This document shows positions 6,162 to 9,299 of a DNA stretch of 9,299 bases, in pieces. This DNA comes from an uncultured Bacteroidales bacterium (GTDB lineage: Bacteria > Bacteroidota > Bacteroidia > Bacteroidales > Paludibacteraceae). The position numbers and the translations under genes are program-made. Below the pieces are notes generated by a model. That model was not told the DNA's origin. It ran no database searches and was given only the letters and a program-made list of their open reading frames with translations. The stretch is from NCBI GenBank assembly GCA_903873355.1, contig CAIQOG010000148.1, positions 1 through 9,299 on the forward strand, in the 5' to 3' direction. Within the stretch, counting starts at the first letter, position 1. Every line of letters begins with the position of its first letter.

Positions 6162-7649
6162 ATGGCAGAACAAATGAAAAAACTGGCGAAAGAAACCGCC
6201 TTGTACGGAGTCAGCAGCATTTTAGGGAAATTCCTGAACTGGATGTTGGTTCCGCTTTATACCTACGTTCTCGAAAGTTCGGCTGAGTATGGTGTGGTGA
6301 CAAATCTTTACGCATGGACAGCTTTGCTTTTGGTGATTCTGACCTATGGCATGGAAACTGGTTATTTTCGATTTGCAAATAAAAATAAAGAGGAAGCAGG
6401 CAAGGTGTATAGTACAACGCTGATTGCCGTTGGATTTTCATCCCTGATATTTGCGATCTTATGTGTTATTTTTTCTCAACCAATCGGTAGTGCTATGGGC
6501 TACACAAAACACCCGGAATATATATCTATGTTGGGTGTAGTTGTTGCTATGGATGCTTTTGGCTGTATTCCTTTTGCTTATCTGCGTTATAAAAACCGTC
6601 CATTAAAATTTGCAAGTTTGAAGTTGTTTATGATTTTTACAAACATCATTTTCAATCTTTTCTTCCTGCTGGTTTGTCCATGGTTGGCTCTCAAAGCACC
6701 AACATTAATTGACTGGTTCTACAACCCTCATTATGGTGTTGGGTATGTATTTGTTGCTAATATAATGTCAACCACATTAGTTACGTTGGCACTATTGCCT
6801 GATGTGTTTATTGTGAAATTTGAATTTGACAAAATATTGCTAAAAAAAATGTTGCAGTATTCATTGCCTTTATTGGTTTTGGGTGTGGCCGGTATTATGA
6901 ATCAAACACTTGATAAAATATTATTTCCATTCTTAATGCCCGGTAAAACAGGCGCTGCTGAACTTGGAATTTATGGAGCTACATCTAAAATCGCAATGGT
7001 AATGCTGATGTTCACTCAGGCTTTCAGATATGCTTACGAACCATTCATTTTTGCTCAAAACAAGGACAAAAGCAGTCTTACGGCTTATGCCGATGCCATG
7101 AAATTCTTTATTCTATTCTCATTGTTGATTTTCCTTGGCATGGTGCTTTACATGGATATTTTCAAATATATCATACAACACGATTATTGGAAAGGTCTTA
7201 ATGTTGTTCCTATAGTACTGTTTTCATTTATTTTTCAGGGTGTTTTCTTTAATCTTTCACTTTGGTATAAACTTACCGATAAAACTATGTATGGAGCATG
7301 GTTCTCTATAATTGGAACTATTATTATTGTTGTTATGAACATATTATTAGTGCCTGGTTATAGTTATATGGGTTGTGCGTGGGCAGCGTTTGTTTGTTAT
7401 TTTGTCATCATGGTCATTTCATATTATTTTGGACAAAAATATATGCCTATCAAATATGATCTTAAAACAATTGGACTTTACACCTTGGTTACAGTCGTTT
7501 TATATGTAATAAGTACCTTTATCGAAACTCCTTATAAATTATTAAATGTGGGACTTAAATCAATTTTGATGTTGTCATATTTAGTATTGATGGTGAAACG
7601 TGACTTCCCGTTACGAACGATTCCCGTTTTCAATAAATTTTTCAAATAA
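6162..7649 (+). CDS. Polysaccharide/lipid-linked oligosaccharide flippase (Wzx-like, MOP superfamily)
   Basis: This is a 495-residue polytopic membrane protein with about 14 hydrophobic segments (roughly 13-30, 44-64, 83-105, 122-141, 150-172, 191-214, 230-247, 274-290, 312-333, 346-366, 378-397, 402-424, 434-453 and 460-477), the normal number for Wzx/MurJ-type flippases. The N-terminus (KKLAKETALYGVSSILGKFLNWMLVPLYT) is characteristic of the polysaccharide biosynthesis protein family in Bacteroidetes. It would flip an undecaprenyl-linked glycan across the inner membrane. It is followed at once by glycosyltransferase genes (10 bp gap), which supports a surface-glycan role. No polymerase (Wzy) is visible. 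An internal ATG at 6174 is an alternative start, but the ATG at 6162 is 5 bp from the upstream gene and fits tight coupling. Substrate is unknown, and MurJ-like lipid II flipping cannot be fully excluded. Confidence 0.87.
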   Translation: MAEQMKKLAKETALYGVSSILGKFLNWMLVPLYTYVLESSAEYGVVTNLYAWTALLLVILTYGMETGYFRFANKNKEEAGKVYSTTLIAVGFSSLIFAILCVIFSQPIGSAMGYTKHPEYISMLGVVVAMDAFGCIPFAYLRYKNRPLKFASLKLFMIFTNIIFNLFFLLVCPWLALKAPTLIDWFYNPHYGVGYVFVANIMSTTLVTLALLPDVFIVKFEFDKILLKKMLQYSLPLLVLGVAGIMNQTLDKILFPFLMPGKTGAAELGIYGATSKIAMVMLMFTQAFRYAYEPFIFAQNKDKSSLTAYADAMKFFILFSLLIFLGMVLYMDIFKYIIQHDYWKGLNVVPIVLFSFIFQGVFFNLSLWYKLTDKTMYGAWFSIIGTIIIVVMNILLVPGYSYMGCAWAAFVCYFVIMVISYYFGQKYMPIKYDLKTIGLYTLVTVVLYVISTFIETPYKLLNVGLKSILMLSYLVLMVKRDFPLRTIPVFNKFFK

Positions 7650-7659
7650 TATATTGAAA

Positions 7660-8376
7660 ATGAATAAATTGAACATCATTACACCTGTTAAAGATTCACT
7701 GGAAACGACACTTCGAACTATCGAAAATGTTATGAAATCAGAGTGTTCAGTTGACTTTTCTTATACGGTTTACAACGATTTCAGTTCCGATGAAACAACC
7801 GAAATCTTGCAAAAAGAAGCTGTAAAACAGGGATTTAATCTCGTAAACCTCAAAGATTTAACCGACCATCCATCACCCAATTATTTGCTCGTTCTACAGT
7901 TGGCTCATCAAAAGGCAATTATCGAAAATGCTCATTTGCTGGTTGTTGAATCAGATGTGATTGTCCAAAGAGACAGTTTTCAAAAAATGCTCGACTGCGC
8001 CTCAAGTTCTGAAAATTCGGGTATGGTGGCAGCTGTCACAACAGATGCAACCGGCGTAATTAATTTTCCTTATTTGTTTGCTCAAAAAATGAAAGTTGGG
8101 GTAATTGAAACAAAAAAACGATTGAGTTTCTGTTGTACTTTGCTGACTAATAACTATTTGAATTCTTTTGATTTCAAAGAACTAAATCCTGAAAAAAACT
8201 GGTATGATGTGTATATCTCTCATAAATCGGTAGAGCTTGGCTACAAAAATTATTTGATGACATCATTAGCTGTTTTGCATCTGCCTCACAGCAGTCGTCC
8301 GTGGAAACTCCTGAAATATAGCAATCCGCTGAAATATTACTGGCAAAAATTCATTCAAAAACGTGACAAAATCTGA
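7660..8376 (+). CDS. Divergent GT2-like glycosyltransferase
   Basis: The likely start is the ATG at 7660, giving 238 residues: it places NIITPVKDSLETTLRTI at the N-terminus, as in GT-A family 2 enzymes. An in-frame ATG at 7600 would add 20 residues lying inside the flippase gene with no family character. Visible motifs are YNDFSSDET at 38-46 (the NDGSTD-like nucleotide-binding segment), VVESDVIV at 95-102 (an E-S-D in place of the usual DxD metal site), NWYDVYISHKSVELGY at 180-195 (the acceptor/base region) and LHLPHSS at 206-212. The last 26 residues are rich in Lys, Arg and aromatics (RPWKLLKY, LKYYWQKF), suggesting peripheral membrane contact. It would transfer a sugar from a nucleotide-sugar to a lipid-linked or surface glycan. 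It lies 10 bp after the flippase and 4 bp before the next glycosyltransferase. The sugar is not predictable. Confidence 0.8.
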   Translation: MNKLNIITPVKDSLETTLRTIENVMKSECSVDFSYTVYNDFSSDETTEILQKEAVKQGFNLVNLKDLTDHPSPNYLLVLQLAHQKAIIENAHLLVVESDVIVQRDSFQKMLDCASSSENSGMVAAVTTDATGVINFPYLFAQKMKVGVIETKKRLSFCCTLLTNNYLNSFDFKELNPEKNWYDVYISHKSVELGYKNYLMTSLAVLHLPHSSRPWKLLKYSNPLKYYWQKFIQKRDKI

Positions 8377-8380
8377 TTTA

Positions 8381-9157
8381 ATGACAGATAATGAATTAGT
8401 TAGTATCATTATTCCGGCTTACAACTGTGCGGAGTATATTGAAGAAACCGTAGCGTCAGCAACAGCTTCAACCTATCCATATATCGAAATCATCATTACA
8501 AACGATGGCTCTACCGATTCGACAGCTGAAATTATTGACAGAATTGCAGCTAAAAACCCAAATATAAAGATCTTTAATCAAGATAATCAGGGCGTTTCAG
8601 CAACCCGGAATTTCTGCATTTCTAAAGCTTCCGGAAAATATATTTTACCGCTCGATGGAGATGATTTGATTTCGGTTGATTATATTGAGAAAGCAGTGAA
8701 GGTTCTTTCTGGAAATGAGCATATTAAAATCGTTTATGGCAAAGCCGAATTTTTTGGCGACCGAACAGGGAACTGGAATTTACCTGAGTTCAACATTCAT
8801 TTGTTGGCTCGAAAAAATCTGATTTATATTACATCTCTTTTCCGCAAATCAGATTTCGATAAAACCAACGGGTTTTGTCCCGAAATGCCAAGTCTGGAAG
8901 ATTGGGATTTGTGGATTTCGCTGCTTGAAAATGGTGGTCAGGTGGTTTGTCTTCCCGATAAATGTTTTTATTACCGTGTTCATGGACGTTCAAGCCGTAT
9001 TGCAACGCGAAATCTGAAGAAAAATATGATTGATATTCTGAACTCAAGGCACAAAGCTTTTTTTGAACGGGAATTGGGTGGAAAGCTACATTACCAGCGT
9101 ACCTGGTCGAGAACAATTAATTCATTTCACGGTTTTTTTAAAAAAACCAAACGCTAA
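8381..9157 (+). CDS. GT2 family glycosyltransferase
   Basis: This is a canonical GT-A family 2 enzyme of 258 residues counted from the ATG at 8381. Motifs are VSIIIPAYNCAEYIEETV at 7-24, NDGSTD at 41-46, NQGVSATRN at 69-77, the DxD-type LDGDD at 91-95 and LEDWDLW at 172-178 (the ED motif carrying the probable catalytic base). The C-terminus is YRVHGRSSR followed by a basic tail (FFKKTKR). It uses a nucleotide-sugar donor to extend a glycan at the cytoplasmic face of the membrane. A GTG at 8363 is also in frame but would overlap the preceding gene; the ATG at 8381, 4 bp after that gene's stop, is the better start. With the flippase and the preceding transferase it forms a tightly packed polysaccharide operon. 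Donor and acceptor cannot be read from the sequence. Confidence 0.9.
   Translation: MTDNELVSIIIPAYNCAEYIEETVASATASTYPYIEIIITNDGSTDSTAEIIDRIAAKNPNIKIFNQDNQGVSATRNFCISKASGKYILPLDGDDLISVDYIEKAVKVLSGNEHIKIVYGKAEFFGDRTGNWNLPEFNIHLLARKNLIYITSLFRKSDFDKTNGFCPEMPSLEDWDLWISLLENGGQVVCLPDKCFYYRVHGRSSRIATRNLKKNMIDILNSRHKAFFERELGGKLHYQRTWSRTINSFHGFFKKTKR
9131..9148. repeat. Perfect T7A7 palindrome at the 3' end of the glycosyltransferase gene
   Basis: GGTTTTTTTAAAAAAACC is an uninterrupted 18-bp palindrome lying in the last coding segment (Gly-Phe-Phe-Lys-Lys-Thr), 6 bp before the TAA stop. It has no loop and only two GC pairs per arm, so it is a poor hairpin. It falls at the end of a likely transcription unit, so a terminator role is conceivable but weakly supported. 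Confidence 0.4.
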
Positions 9158-9200
9158 CTATCAGTCTTTTAATTGATTATATTTATTCCATTAAAAATTG

Positions 9201-9208
9201 TATTTTTG
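9201..9208 (+). promoter_or_regulatory. Bacteroidetes-type -7 element before the last gene
   Basis: TATTTTTG matches TAnnTTTG exactly and lies 36 bp before the ATG at 9245, in the only gap longer than 10 bp within the polysaccharide block (87 bp). A TTG at 9173-9175 could be the -33 element, but its 25-bp spacing is longer than the usual 19-23. It suggests that the last gene can start its own transcript. Confidence 0.45.
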
Positions 9209-9244
9209 TCATCAATAAAATCTTCTAACGAAAGAGTTTAAAAA

Positions 9245-9299
9245 ATGAAAGCCTCGTTGATTATTGCTATATATAATAATATCCGCTTTTTGAAGGCTG
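9245..9299 (+). CDS. N-terminus of a further GT2-like glycosyltransferase (3' end beyond the right edge)
   Basis: An ATG at 9245 opens a frame that stays open for 18 codons to the window edge, reading MKASLIIAIYNNIRFLKA. The pattern SLIIAIYNN-x4-L is the first beta-strand and nucleotide-binding turn of GT2 enzymes (compare SIIIPAYNCAEYIEE in the preceding gene). It is preceded by a TAnnTTTG promoter-like element. Only the start is visible, so the family call rests on this short motif and on the neighbouring glycosyltransferases. Confidence 0.65.
   Translation, partial: MKASLIIAIYNNIRFLKA

Noticed and set aside
7600..7659. Upstream in-frame ATG at 7600 that would lengthen the first glycosyltransferase by 20 residues and overlap the flippase
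   Set aside because: The extra residues lie inside flippase coding sequence and show no GT2 character; the ATG at 7660 puts the first GT2 beta-strand directly at the N-terminus.
8363..8380. GTG at 8363 as start of the second glycosyltransferase
   Set aside because: It overlaps the preceding gene and adds six residues with no family match; the ATG at 8381, 4 bp after the previous stop, is the simpler start.
9131..9148. Programmed -1 frameshift at the T7A7 run
   Set aside because: A -1 slip on the T-run would meet a TAA stop at once and only remove a few C-terminal residues; there is no downstream frame to reach.

Overview
The window looks like chromosomal DNA from a member of the Bacteroidetes (Bacteroidota). 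The order Bacteroidales or a close relative is plausible, but this is inference. The DNA is AT-rich. No convincing Shine-Dalgarno sequences precede the start codons, and two gaps contain exact matches to the Bacteroidetes -7 promoter element TAnnTTTG. The gene content also fits: a pectin-degrading PL1/GH105 pair, a GldA-type ABC ATPase and a DUF2007 protein.

Left arm, minus strand (1-2315): two exported pectin-degrading enzymes, transcribed leftward and 11 bp apart. A GH105 unsaturated rhamnogalacturonyl/glucuronyl hydrolase comes first, followed by a PL1-type pectate lyase that runs off the left edge (377 residues visible, reading frame fully open). The lyase would cut pectic chains by beta-elimination, and the GH105 enzyme would remove the unsaturated uronic acid left at the new non-reducing end. 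This is probably the edge of a pectin-utilisation locus.

A 289-bp divergent gap (2316-2604) separates this arm from a rightward run of housekeeping genes: dtd (D-aminoacyl-tRNA deacylase), pssA (phosphatidylserine synthase), a gldA-like ABC ATPase, ruvB (Holliday-junction branch-migration motor) and a small DUF2007 protein. After them comes a surface-polysaccharide block: a 14-helix flippase, two GT2-type glycosyltransferases and, behind its own likely promoter, the first 18 codons of a third.

The ordinary genes are easy to assign. The least-explained signal lies between them. Four consecutive gaps, from dtd to the DUF2007 gene, each carry a small tandem repeat with a different unit. One is built on AATTYG with an 8-10 bp period in its main run. 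The other three have heptamer units: AATCTAA, AACTTGT and ACCCCWA. Three of the four overlap the stop codon of the gene upstream, and one supplies the last codons of pssA. I see no CRISPR, transposase, tRNA, rRNA or defence system here, and I do not claim a new biochemical system.
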